Source: an uncultured Eubacterium sp. (GTDB taxonomy: Bacteria > Bacillota > Clostridia > Lachnospirales > Lachnospiraceae). From it: DNA of 64,000 nt. The notes under the pieces are model-generated. The model had not been told where the DNA came from. It saw only the letters and a program-made list of their open reading frames with translations, and searched no databases. The position numbers and the translations under genes are program-made. Below are positions 9,739-18,307 of this stretch, in pieces; position 1 is the stretch's first letter, and each line of letters opens with the position of its first letter. The stretch is taken from contig CAOKNO010000002.1 in assembly GCA_948470065.1 (NCBI GenBank), positions 30,615-94,614 of the forward strand. Reading direction: 5' to 3'.

Positions 9739-12438
9739 TTAAGATAAAAAATCCCCCAGATAGACCTTCCCTTTCTCTGGATCCTTTCCATATTCCTGGT
9801 ATAAGGCGTCCCTTGAGGCCTGGATGGCCTGTTCCAATTCCCTGGCAGATACCAGCGCGCATCCCTGCCCCCTGATAATAATCTGCTCTAGCCCGTCGGA
9901 AGTGACCACGGTGATTTGGTATTTCTTTGCATGTGTATGGGCAAATTTCTCGATATATTGGTCGGCGGTTTCTGCTTCCTTTGTAAAGACCACATGGATG
10001 TTATGGTAATCCAGAAGTTCCGCCTTATGCCGCTGCACCCGGTAAGCATCGAATACCACAATGATCTGGCATTTGATCATTCCCTGGTAATCACATAGGA
10101 TATCCAAAAGCCGCCCCCTTGCCCCGTCAATATTTTCTTCCGCCAGTTCCCTTAACTCCTTCCAGGCAAAAATAACATTATACCCATCCACCAGCCAGTA
10201 CGCTTCCTTTGGCTCTGCGACCTGGTACGTCTTCGTAACAGAAGACGATGGAGCCGCAGGCTTTCCTTTCCTCTTATGGTAACCTTTGCGCGTAGCCGCC
10301 TTATCATGCTTGTTCGCATCCAGGCTCTTAGACAAGATCGCTTCCACCTCATCTTCCCCAATCCATCCTTCCTCCCCGCTTACGCCTTGCTGCCTTTGTA
10401 TGGCATTTTGGGTTGCCAGCCGCTTTACCTCTTCGTCCTGATAAGAATACAGCCCTGCCTTTGCCTTGCGCTCCGACAAAAAATCTGGGCTTTCCACATG
10501 CATGTATTCCTTGACCTGATCCCATTTGACGACGAACCCTGCCCCATGGGAGCAGAATACCGAGCTTGCAGGGTTCTCCAAATCACGTTCCGGATCATAG
10601 CCAATCCGCTCCATGACTTCTTGCGGATCCTTGCATGGCTCGTACCCCTTAAGGCTGAGGGACATCCTTCCATTCCCCCGGGTATACGCGGCCACCTCTT
10701 TCTGGTAATCCCCCATAGCGGCAACTGGGACGCTTCCTGCCAATACGGCCATCCCATCCTGTAGCTGGGGAGGATCAAAACTCCCGCGCATCTGTTCGAT
10801 ATCCGCTATCGCACGGCCTAACGCCGTATCCGGCGTTTCTAGGCGGAACTGGTAGATTGGCTCTAGCAGCACGGACTCTGCTTCCATCAGCCCCTGGCGC
10901 AGCGCCCGGTACGTTGCCTGCCGGAAATCCCCGCCTTCCGTATGCTTCAGATGGGCGCGGCCTGTCACTAAGGTAACCTTTGTATCAGTCAGCGCAGATC
11001 CAGTCAAAACGCCGCAATGCTCTTTTTCTTCTAAATGGGTCAGCACTAACCGCTGCCAGTTCCGATCCAGGATATCTTCGCTGCACACCGTATCAAATAC
11101 AAGCCCGCTCCCTGGCTCGCCAGGCTCTAACAGAAGATGCACCTCCGCATAATGGCGCAGAGGCTCGTAATGGCCGACGCCCTCCACAGGCCCTACAATC
11201 GTTTCTTTGTATAAGACATTCCCTGCGCCAAACGAAACCTCGACGCCAAAACGGTCTGCGATCATGCTTTTTAGAATTTCAAGCTGCACCTCGCCCATCA
11301 CCTGCACCTGGATTTCCTGTAATTGCTCCTTCCAGGCAATATGGAGCTCTGGCTCCTCTTCCTGGATCTGATATAAATAGGAAAGCATAACGGTGTTATC
11401 GCAATCTGGAGGGACGATGACCTGGTACGTTAAGACCGGGATCAAAAACGGGCGCGCGGAATCCGGCTCGCAGCCAAGCCCGTCGCCCGGGCGGGCGCTG
11501 ACAAGCCCTGTGACAGCGCATACCATCCCTGGCATGGCCTCTGGCACTGTCTCATATTTTTCACCGGAATAGATACGGATCTGATTGATCTTTTCCTGAT
11601 TTTGGGTCAACGGGGCCTTGACCTTCAAGCTTCCCCCAGTTACTTTTAAATACGTCAGACGGTTCCCCTGGCTGTCGCGCGCAATTTTAAACACCTTGGC
11701 GCCAAACCCTTCCTTGTATGCCGGCTGGCGCGCAAACCGGCCAAAGCCTTCGAAGAACTCCTCCACGCCTTCGCATTTTAATGCCGAGCCAAAAAAACAT
11801 GGGAATACCTTACGTTCCGCGATCAGCCGCCTGATCTGCAGATCCTCTACCCTGCCATGCGCAAGGAAGTATTCGAGCGTTTCCTCTTCGCACATGGCGA
11901 TGCTTTCATAAAACGCTTCCTGTTCTGTTTCCCCGTCTAGCCCCGTAAAATCCACGCATCCGCCGTCCAAGCTGGATGCAAGCTGTCCCAGCAAAGATTC
12001 TCTTGACGCTGCGTGTAAATCCATCTTATTGATAAACAAGAATACCGGAATCTGGTATTTCTCCAAAAGATACCAAAGCGTACGGGTATGCCCCTGTACC
12101 CCATCCACGCCGCTGATCACAAGGATGGCATAATCTAGCACCTGCAAGGTACGTTCCATTTCCGCCGAAAAATCCACATGCCCTGGGGTATCCAAAAGCG
12201 TGATAGAACGATCCTTGTCCTTTAGCACGGCCTGCTTAGAAAATATCGTAATCCCACGCGCCCGCTCTAACTCATACGTATCTAAAAATGCGTTCTTCTT
12301 GTCCACCCTTCCCATTTCCCGGATATTCCCGCAAACGTACAAAAGCGCTTCCGACAGAGTTGTCTTCCCCGCGTCGACGTGCGCCAAAATACCAGCGCAG
12401 ATATGTTCCATTGATGTATTCCCAGACGTATCGTCCAT
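9739..12438 (-). CDS. TetM/EF-G-like ribosomal GTPase fused to a C-terminal NYN (YacP/Rae1-like) nuclease domain
   Basis: 899 residues. The N-terminal ~640 residues are a TetM/TetO-type translation factor with complete G motifs: AHVDAGKTT (~19-27), RGITI, DTPGHVDF, NKMD and GSAL, followed by EF-G-like domains II-V, including a domain IV region with VLYKETI. A basic linker (~715-745) leads into a NYN domain (~746-899) with the acidic residues of PIN/NYN nucleases: LVDGYN, VVFDA and TSDGLEQ, plus TKEAETADQYIEK and VSARELEQ, which strongly resemble B. subtilis YacP (Rae1), a ribosome-associated endoribonuclease. Inference: a GTPase that delivers an mRNA-cleaving domain to ribosomes. It starts 36 bp after the radical SAM-HAD gene, with AAAGGGG as ribosome binding site, and may share its transcript. 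Tetracycline resistance should not be assumed. Confidence 0.88.
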   Translation of the reverse strand: MDDTSGNTSMEHICAGILAHVDAGKTTLSEALLYVCGNIREMGRVDKKNAFLDTYELERARGITIFSKQAVLKDKDRSITLLDTPGHVDFSAEMERTLQVLDYAILVISGVDGVQGHTRTLWYLLEKYQIPVFLFINKMDLHAASRESLLGQLASSLDGGCVDFTGLDGETEQEAFYESIAMCEEETLEYFLAHGRVEDLQIRRLIAERKVFPCFFGSALKCEGVEEFFEGFGRFARQPAYKEGFGAKVFKIARDSQGNRLTYLKVTGGSLKVKAPLTQNQEKINQIRIYSGEKYETVPEAMPGMVCAVTGLVSARPGDGLGCEPDSARPFLIPVLTYQVIVPPDCDNTVMLSYLYQIQEEEPELHIAWKEQLQEIQVQVMGEVQLEILKSMIADRFGVEVSFGAGNVLYKETIVGPVEGVGHYEPLRHYAEVHLLLEPGEPGSGLVFDTVCSEDILDRNWQRLVLTHLEEKEHCGVLTGSALTDTKVTLVTGRAHLKHTEGGDFRQATYRALRQGLMEAESVLLEPIYQFRLETPDTALGRAIADIEQMRGSFDPPQLQDGMAVLAGSVPVAAMGDYQKEVAAYTRGNGRMSLSLKGYEPCKDPQEVMERIGYDPERDLENPASSVFCSHGAGFVVKWDQVKEYMHVESPDFLSERKAKAGLYSYQDEEVKRLATQNAIQRQQGVSGEEGWIGEDEVEAILSKSLDANKHDKAATRKGYHKRKGKPAAPSSSVTKTYQVAEPKEAYWLVDGYNVIFAWKELRELAEENIDGARGRLLDILCDYQGMIKCQIIVVFDAYRVQRHKAELLDYHNIHVVFTKEAETADQYIEKFAHTHAKKYQITVVTSDGLEQIIIRGQGCALVSARELEQAIQASRDALYQEYGKDPEKGKVYLGDFLS

Positions 12439-12474
12439 GAAAAATGCCCCTTTCTGTCGCTTATCATTTCGTAA

Positions 12475-14028
12475 TTATAGCACAGAAAATGGCGTCCGTC
12501 GATAACCATCCGCATCCTGCGCCCATACAGACCATGGAAAATATGCAAGCATTTCCCTGTCGTTTTCTGAATTGCCAAATACGGCCACTTCTTCCTTCCG
12601 ATAGCCCATTGCTGCACAGATCGCCAAAATACCTTCTAATTTGCCCGTCCCCTTCCTTGTGACCTGCATATGGCGTCCTTCCCATACTACCTTACAAGAG
12701 TCCGGGATCGCCAAATCCTCCCTTAATGCTTCCTGCACCTTTTCTAATTTCTGCTCATCCTTGCCAGGAAACACAAGTACCACCTTATAGATCCCCTCTT
12801 GCCGCCCGCTTTGAGCGTCTAGGGGCCGGCATCCCTTTTTTTGGTAAACGTACAGCGAAAACCCATACTTCTTCCGTACCCTCCGCGCCTTTGTTAGCCA
12901 CCCGGATTCCATTGGGGCAATCTTATCCAAAGGTCCCTCTCCCTCTTCCTGCCCTGGCAGGATCCATCTCCCACCATTTGCAAATACGCCGCCGCGCACG
13001 ATATGCCAGACAGGCGCCATCTTCCTCTTTGCATGCATCAATGGCAACGACGTGGCAAGGTAAATCTCACAATGCCCCGCCAACTGTACCAGCCACCTTG
13101 CGGTATGCGGCTGGATCTGCTTTTTCCCTTCTGGGATCAGCGTTCCGTCAATATCAAAAAAAGCCGCTTTGGGATAAGCGGGGATACGGAATGCTGGGTA
13201 CGGCTGGAAAAAAGGAAACGTTTCGTCCTTGCGGTTGCAGTAAGACAAGTAGCAGCTACACCATGTTTGGGTACAAGCCGGCGGCTCTGAGCCAACCGCC
13301 CCCGTAAAGGAATCCTCATACAAATTCCCACTGGCCAAACGGCAGACGTTACAGCAGCGCAGCGCCCCATTTGCTTCTACAAAGTAGTTTTCCGCGCATT
13401 TTGATACATCTGCCTTGCGCCGAATAAGTTCCTGCCCAAAATAGACGTCGATTTCTAGGAAGGCTTCGATCTCGGCAGGCGTATAACGCCTTTTCAGCCC
13501 ATCCATCTTATTAATCCATAGATATACGTTCTCTGGCAGCAGATTACGCAGCCTGCGGATGGCAGGAAGGCGCTCCGGAACCCCTACCGCCCCCACGCAA
13601 TATTGGACATTTCTTTCCGATAGGAGTTGGCATTGCTGCACAAATTGCTCCACCGTTACCATTTCCGGATGGAAGGTGCCCCACAGACGCAGCTTTTTTA
13701 ACTCCCCTCCATACGTTTGGTAAACTGAAAGCATAGACAGGACAGGGAAACTGAGATTGGTCTGCGCGCCTATGGCATCTATTGCCGGGCTGCGGCTTAA
13801 TACCGCAAGGCCTTCCCAGTAATACGGATGGATCAATGCCTCTCCATACGGCGTAACCAGGACTGCGCCGCCATACCCCCGCGCTCCCATCTGTTCCACA
13901 AACCGGAAAAACGCCGCCTTATCCTCCCGCAGCTCCCGTTCCCTGCAAGGCCTCTTTGCAAAAGGACAGTAGCTGCAAGCATAATTGCAGGATTTCAAAC
14001 TCCCCCGATAATACCATTGCCGTTTCAT
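12475..14028 (-). CDS. STM4011-family radical SAM protein fused to a HAD-superfamily phosphatase
   Basis: 517 residues. The N-terminal part (~1-280) is a radical SAM domain with the [4Fe-4S] motif CNYACSYC (Cys14, Cys18, Cys21) and extra cysteines at ~208-265 (RCCNVC, CTQTWCSCYLSYC) that may bind a second cluster. From ~288 a Cof-type HAD hydrolase begins: FFDIDGTLI (nucleophile Asp292), a lysine region, and GNSENDREM near the C-terminus. Order and neighbours fit the STM4011-STM4015 gene set, whose pathway is unknown to me; Salmonella STM4011 is, as I recall, only the radical SAM part, so the HAD fusion may reveal another step (a dephosphorylation). It starts 10 bp after the STM4012-like gene and is the last member of the cluster. 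Confidence 0.8.
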   Translation of the reverse strand: MKRQWYYRGSLKSCNYACSYCPFAKRPCRERELREDKAAFFRFVEQMGARGYGGAVLVTPYGEALIHPYYWEGLAVLSRSPAIDAIGAQTNLSFPVLSMLSVYQTYGGELKKLRLWGTFHPEMVTVEQFVQQCQLLSERNVQYCVGAVGVPERLPAIRRLRNLLPENVYLWINKMDGLKRRYTPAEIEAFLEIDVYFGQELIRRKADVSKCAENYFVEANGALRCCNVCRLASGNLYEDSFTGAVGSEPPACTQTWCSCYLSYCNRKDETFPFFQPYPAFRIPAYPKAAFFDIDGTLIPEGKKQIQPHTARWLVQLAGHCEIYLATSLPLMHAKRKMAPVWHIVRGGVFANGGRWILPGQEEGEGPLDKIAPMESGWLTKARRVRKKYGFSLYVYQKKGCRPLDAQSGRQEGIYKVVLVFPGKDEQKLEKVQEALREDLAIPDSCKVVWEGRHMQVTRKGTGKLEGILAICAAMGYRKEEVAVFGNSENDREMLAYFPWSVWAQDADGYRRTPFSVL

Positions 14029-14038
14029 GCCAATACCA

Positions 14039-15325
14039 TCATCCTTCCCAATGCCCTTTATGTTCCATCCGGCGCTTTACATCTTCCGACATCAACTGCG
14101 GCCCTAAAAAATCAGACAAAGCAAGCCCTTCTTCGGTCAACGCAAGAAACCCGCCCTCTTTCCTGGCATACCCGGAAGTCACCCAGCCCTCTAGCTGTGG
14201 GAAGTCTTCTTCTGCCTGACCGCCAAAATTCTGCCTATAATCCTCTAGAAGGATCCCTCTGCCAAATAAGATATGCCGGATGATATACCTGCGTCTCTCC
14301 TCTTCTTCTGATAGCACAAACCCGTGCGCTACCTGCAGGTAATCTTTCTGCTCTATGTATTCCTGTAAGATTGTACGGCACTGTGTCTGCCGGACTGCGT
14401 ATGGCATGCAAAAATGCAGGTTCCCAAGATAACTCCTGCCTCCGCAGCCCACAGAAAGCGTATTCCCAAACCCACACGTCAAGGCCGGAAGTTCCTTGCC
14501 CGAGCGGACAAAACGGCGCATGGAATCTTGACGGTATCCTGCCGACCGTAAGAAATCCCGTGCAAAGCAATACATCCCAAACGCATCCTTAGACTGCCTT
14601 GTCCCCTGCTCGAACAAGGGCGTCCCCGGCTTTACATACAATGGGTAGACGAACAGTTCTTCTGGCTCAAATTCCAATGCCTGGCGCAGCGAAGCCTCCA
14701 GGCTGCGTTCCGTCTGCCCTGGAATCCCATAAATCAAATCGATGTTCACACAGGAAAATCCCGTTTTGCAGATCCGATCCAACGCTTGTTTCGCAGAAAC
14801 CGCCGTATGCAAACGGTACAGGGAACGAAGCTCATCCTCCTGGAAGCTTTGTACGCCAATGCTGATCCGGCTTACGCCTTCCTCTTTTAGCAAGCCAAGC
14901 TTTTGGGACGTCGTCTGATTTGGAGAGGTTTCGGCTGTTATATCCTGGCCTCCTGCTTCTATGCCAAAGCATTCCCTTGCGATTGCAAACACCTTCCGCA
15001 GCAGCGTTTCCGGCAAAATAAGAGGCGTCCCGCCTCCCAATGCCAGATCGGAAAACCGGACGCCTTCCGGCAGCATCCCAGACAACTGCCGCGCATGTTG
15101 CCACATTGCATCCACATACGTCTCCATCCAGGAACTTGGCTGGCCAGCAAGCGAAAACAAATTGCAGTACCCGCATTTAGACTGGCAGAACGGGATATGG
15201 AAATACAGGCTGTTTTGCCTGCCTTGCAGCCTGCCCATATAATCTTTTAGCACAATCCCATGCAACGCCTGGTATGCCATTTTATGCGGATAGCTATACA
15301 TATACTGGAGATACGGATATTCCAT
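14039..15325 (-). CDS. STM4012-family radical SAM protein (HemN-like)
   Basis: 428 residues from the ATG at 15325, which has AAGGAGGAGG ~9 nt upstream; the frame is open to 15355 without a better site. Radical SAM [4Fe-4S] motif CQSKCGYC (~48-55) preceded by YFHIPF, as in HemN/coproporphyrinogen dehydrogenase-like enzymes, with LALGGGTP (~95), AETSPNQ and ISIGVQSFQ typical of the group. The C-terminal part differs from HemN and carries its own Cys/Gly motif (GFGNTLSVGCGGRSYLGN) shared by STM4012-type proteins. Context (two radical SAM proteins, hydrolase, ATP-grasp, LRR protein) argues against a haem role. Substrate unknown. Confidence 0.8.
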   Translation of the reverse strand: MEYPYLQYMYSYPHKMAYQALHGIVLKDYMGRLQGRQNSLYFHIPFCQSKCGYCNLFSLAGQPSSWMETYVDAMWQHARQLSGMLPEGVRFSDLALGGGTPLILPETLLRKVFAIARECFGIEAGGQDITAETSPNQTTSQKLGLLKEEGVSRISIGVQSFQEDELRSLYRLHTAVSAKQALDRICKTGFSCVNIDLIYGIPGQTERSLEASLRQALEFEPEELFVYPLYVKPGTPLFEQGTRQSKDAFGMYCFARDFLRSAGYRQDSMRRFVRSGKELPALTCGFGNTLSVGCGGRSYLGNLHFCMPYAVRQTQCRTILQEYIEQKDYLQVAHGFVLSEEEERRRYIIRHILFGRGILLEDYRQNFGGQAEEDFPQLEGWVTSGYARKEGGFLALTEEGLALSDFLGPQLMSEDVKRRMEHKGHWEG

Positions 15326-15383
15326 CTTCCTACCTCCTCCTTTCCCTGAATACATGCGGGCAGATGCTTTCTACGCCCTCTGC

Positions 15384-16187
15384 TTACAACATAAAGTGTT
15401 TGTACGGCACGGTAGTTACCACTGGATGGTTTATCCCGTGATACCATACGCCATCCTCCCCATAACACGTCCCATGGTCGGAACAGCAGATCACAAAGGT
15501 CTTTCCTTTATCCTGGAACGCTGCAAACAGCTTCCCAAGCTGCCCGTCCACATAACGCAGCGCCGCCGCATGGGTTTTCTTGCTGTCCTTCTTCTCCCCT
15601 TGTACGTAGAAATAATTGGGGTAATGCAACGCTGAAATATTCAGGTACATCAATAGTTTCTGCCCCTCTGGCGCCAGCCTTAATTTCCGCATGGCAAACT
15701 CCACCTGATGCCCGGCGGACTCCTTTACCTTGCAGCCGAACGAAGGGTTCCAATCGCTATGCTTAAAATACGACGGCATAACCTTCCCCACATCCGTCCG
15801 TTTGTCAAAAAAACTGACGCCGCCAATGCAGTATGTATCATATCCTTCCTGCCCAAGCCCTTCGATCCAGGTAGGGCCATGGAATGTATACGCACCCTCT
15901 GGCGCCTTGCGCCCCATACCGATATCTTCCGAAAAGAAAAGCGTCTCCCGCTCCTTCATATTTCGAATCCCTTCGTCCACTGGGAAAAATCCAGCAAACA
16001 TTGCCTGGTGGGACGGATACGTAAAATTGCCTGGCGCATGGCATTTCCTCCAAGGCCCAAAACGGTTCAACACCACCGTCCCTCCATTCTGCTGCTCCTC
16101 AAACGCCACGTCATAACGCAGCGAATCAATACATACAAATAAAATATGGCACTTCCCCACAACACGGTTCATATCTATGTTCTGCAT
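15384..16187 (-). CDS. STM4013/SEN3800-family hydrolase (alkaline phosphatase superfamily, sulfatase-like)
   Basis: 267 residues. It begins with a beta strand and metal-binding aspartate (ILFVCIDSLRYDVA, ~15-28) and ends with the second metal motif CCSDHGTCYGED (~233) and YHGINHP (~249), the layout of sulfatase/phosphopentomutase-like hydrolases that hydrolyse phosphate or sulfate esters at two metal ions. No sulfatase formylglycine motif (CxPxR) is visible, so a phosphoesterase or phosphotransferase seems more likely. No signal peptide, so cytosolic. GAGGTG precedes the ATG; the gene lies 18 bp after the ATP-grasp gene. Confidence 0.78.
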   Translation of the reverse strand: MQNIDMNRVVGKCHILFVCIDSLRYDVAFEEQQNGGTVVLNRFGPWRKCHAPGNFTYPSHQAMFAGFFPVDEGIRNMKERETLFFSEDIGMGRKAPEGAYTFHGPTWIEGLGQEGYDTYCIGGVSFFDKRTDVGKVMPSYFKHSDWNPSFGCKVKESAGHQVEFAMRKLRLAPEGQKLLMYLNISALHYPNYFYVQGEKKDSKKTHAAALRYVDGQLGKLFAAFQDKGKTFVICCSDHGTCYGEDGVWYHGINHPVVTTVPYKHFML

Positions 16188-16205
16188 CGCTCACACCTCG
16201 CCCCA

Positions 16206-17267
16206 TCAAAATTCCTTCATTGCACGCACCTGCTCTTGGTAGATCTGGTTCTCCCCATAAATATCCTGGTAGATCAAATCCCCCTGCCCGTTCATCTCAA
16301 TGATCCGCAGGTTCCCTGTATGCTTCTCCACCAAAAGATCAAAGCCCACCATATTTACGCCGCCAGGGACAATATGGGATGCTTCCTTCCTAGGCTCTCT
16401 TCCCCTGGAACACGGATCTGCATCATACGCCGCACATGCTTTTTTACAAATCAGCGTAGCTACATCCAGCATTCCCTGCTTAAGCCCAAGCCTTGAGAAC
16501 GCCACCGCCTGGTTATTCAAATGCAGGTTTGTTACTGGCCCGCTTGACTGGCGCGCTACGATATGCGCAATATGGCCAAACTGGAAGACCACCCGCAAAT
16601 CGTAGCTCTTGCCATTTAACTCTGCCTTAGGATGCCAACGCTCAACGACGCACCCAAGGGAAAGCAACTGCCCCAACAGCATGATAATCTCTGTCCTCCG
16701 ATCCTGGCAGGCAAGCTTTTTGGTATTAATAAGCTGCCCGCCTGACAGACGGCAGGAAGTATAGAGCCTCATCTTCCCATTCCCTGGATGAAGACGGAAC
16801 GCAGCTACCCCTGCGGCGCCTGAAAAATACCGCGGCTTTACAAAGACACTGTAACAACGCTTTTCTTGCATCACATCCAACAATTGCCCGACCGACCGGA
16901 TTTCTTCTGGGAACATCTCCGTCACCGGGATCCCATGTGCCGTCAAACGCTGGTTTGTCGCCCGCTTATCCAGCATCTGGCAGATTGCCCATGGCGGGTT
17001 CAAAAACGCACAGCTTGCCTGCGCCAGGTACTGTAACGCCGCTTGGTATGCTTCCAACCGCCCCTTCATCTGGGACAGCCGGGCAGTCTGGAACACAGGC
17101 GGGTCAACCTTAACCGCTGCTCCCTTAAGACGTCCCAGATTAAGCCCCTTTGCGATCTCCTCCCAACTAACGATATCAAGCGGCACGCCGAGTAAGGACG
17201 CCGCTTTCCCAAAATAATCCGCCCGTTTGGATGCGCTCTCCCCGATTAAAACAACTGGCCTTGGCAT
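16206..17267 (-). CDS. STM4014-family ATP-grasp protein
   Basis: 353 residues. The C-terminal two thirds look like an ATP-grasp ligase: VFVKPRYFSGAAGVAAF (~140-156, nucleotide-binding loop), the purine-contact region around VERWHPKAELNGKSYDLR (~210-228), and the metal-binding GFDLLVEK and RIIEMNGQGDL near the C-terminus. Such enzymes join a carboxylate to an amine or thiol through an acylphosphate. The N-terminal ~100 residues (VVLIGESASKRADYF) form a Rossmann-like pre-domain. It starts one base after the STM4015-like stop codon (TAAgATG), indicating tight coupling. Substrate unknown; the radical SAM neighbours suggest the product, or a peptide substrate, is further modified. Confidence 0.75.
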   Translation of the reverse strand: MPRPVVLIGESASKRADYFGKAASLLGVPLDIVSWEEIAKGLNLGRLKGAAVKVDPPVFQTARLSQMKGRLEAYQAALQYLAQASCAFLNPPWAICQMLDKRATNQRLTAHGIPVTEMFPEEIRSVGQLLDVMQEKRCYSVFVKPRYFSGAAGVAAFRLHPGNGKMRLYTSCRLSGGQLINTKKLACQDRRTEIIMLLGQLLSLGCVVERWHPKAELNGKSYDLRVVFQFGHIAHIVARQSSGPVTNLHLNNQAVAFSRLGLKQGMLDVATLICKKACAAYDADPCSRGREPRKEASHIVPGGVNMVGFDLLVEKHTGNLRIIEMNGQGDLIYQDIYGENQIYQEQVRAMKEF

Positions 17268-17268
17268 C

Positions 17269-18132
17269 TTATTCGGTCAGCATCGGGTAACAATACGTCT
17301 CCCCGCCGTACGTTTCCAATTCCTGCTGGTCTTCTACGTTTACCTTGACGCCAGGAAGCCCTTTTAGCTTTTCCATCATATCATCGGACAGATAGTGGTA
17401 TTCCAATTCCAACTGCGTGATGTTCGGATAGCCCGAAAGGCGATCCAACAGCATCTGCCCGCCTTTGTCGGACAAGGATCCCATGGACAGATCCAGCGTC
17501 GTAATCTGCCCCATATATTTGCACCCCAGGACTGCTTCTGCAATCTCATCTTGTATCTCACTATCCGTAAGCCCCAGATAGGTAAGCTGCGGGAAATCAG
17601 ATTCCGACAAAAGCGCCTGGATGGTAGAAAGATCCCCGTCAAACCCATAATCCTCCACCCCAAGATACAGCAGCAATTTCTGTAATGCCGGCAGCTTTGC
17701 CTCCTGGATGGACAAAATCACGCTCTTTGGAAGCCCGCCGCAGATAATCTCAAGATGCTGAAGGTTTGCATGTACAACCTTCCCCAATTTCAGCTCATTG
17801 CTTCCCTTAATCACCAATTTTTCCAACTGGGGCATGGCCTCCCAAAGCTTCGAATAATTCCCCTGGATAATCCAGGATACTTCACAGTCTTCGTAATCCA
17901 TATCTCCAAAAAACAAGCTTTTGATATGCGAAAACGCATCCTTATGTTCCACAATCCCATCGATCAATACTTGCACGCCTTCTTCCGTATCATCCCAGCA
18001 TTCCCCCCACGGCCCAATCACAACCTCTTCTAGCCCTGGAAATTCTGCATCGCCCATGATTTCTTCTAGAAGGCTGCTTGCATCCTTCCCTTCGTCTTCA
18101 TACGTATAAGCGAACCGTTTACTCTTGTACAT
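17269..18132 (-). CDS. STM4015-family leucine-rich-repeat protein
   Basis: 287 residues, acidic, soluble. From ~85 onward it is built of irregular 24-30-residue leucine-rich repeats (PQLEKLVIKGSNELKL, LQHLEIICGGLP, LPALQKLLLYLGVEDY, FPQLTYLGLTDSEIQD, ITTLDLSMGSLSDKGGQ, NITQLELEYHYLSDDM), like the STM4015 family and WGR/LRR proteins. No signal peptide or membrane segment. Probably a recognition or scaffold subunit for the enzymes encoded downstream. It is first in the cluster, has AGGAGGT before the ATG at 18132, and lies behind a candidate promoter with an overlapping palindrome. Confidence 0.75.
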   Translation of the reverse strand: MYKSKRFAYTYEDEGKDASSLLEEIMGDAEFPGLEEVVIGPWGECWDDTEEGVQVLIDGIVEHKDAFSHIKSLFFGDMDYEDCEVSWIIQGNYSKLWEAMPQLEKLVIKGSNELKLGKVVHANLQHLEIICGGLPKSVILSIQEAKLPALQKLLLYLGVEDYGFDGDLSTIQALLSESDFPQLTYLGLTDSEIQDEIAEAVLGCKYMGQITTLDLSMGSLSDKGGQMLLDRLSGYPNITQLELEYHYLSDDMMEKLKGLPGVKVNVEDQQELETYGGETYCYPMLTE

Positions 18133-18208
18133 ATCCTACCTCCTATCTGCGGATCTTCATAAATCCATACGAAAGGCTACCGCGTAACCCTTCGTAAGAC
18201 ATACCTTC

Positions 18209-18237
18209 AGTTTAAGGTATTTTCCACAGACTTGCAA
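18209..18237 (-). promoter_or_regulatory. Candidate promoter and operator of the STM401x-like cluster
   Basis: Minus strand: TTGCAA (18232-18237), 17 bp, TAAACT (18209-18214). A 7-bp inverted repeat ATACCTT-N6-AAGGTAT (18201-18220) covers the -10 box and is a possible repressor site. Confidence 0.5.
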
Positions 18238-18256
18238 GGAAAAAGTAGAAAAATAA

Positions 18257-18286
18257 GCCGCCGCACGAACTGCTTCGTGCGGCGGC
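18257..18286 (-). terminator. Terminator of the GH2 gene
   Basis: Perfect 13-bp GC-rich stem GCCGCCGCACGAA / TTCGTGCGGCGGC with a 4-nt loop, followed on the minus strand by TTATTTTTCTAC. It starts 22 bp past the GH2 stop. Confidence 0.92.
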
Positions 18287-18307
18287 CTCTTTGATTGTGG
18301 ATAGACG

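Noticed and set aside
9739..12438. Tetracycline resistance gene (tetM/tetO)
   Set aside because: The GTPase is of the TetM/EF-G type, but the NYN fusion and chromosomal setting do not support a resistance call from sequence alone.
14039..15325. Coproporphyrinogen III dehydrogenase (HemN)
   Set aside because: Only the radical SAM core resembles HemN; the C-terminal part and the STM401x neighbourhood fit STM4012 better.
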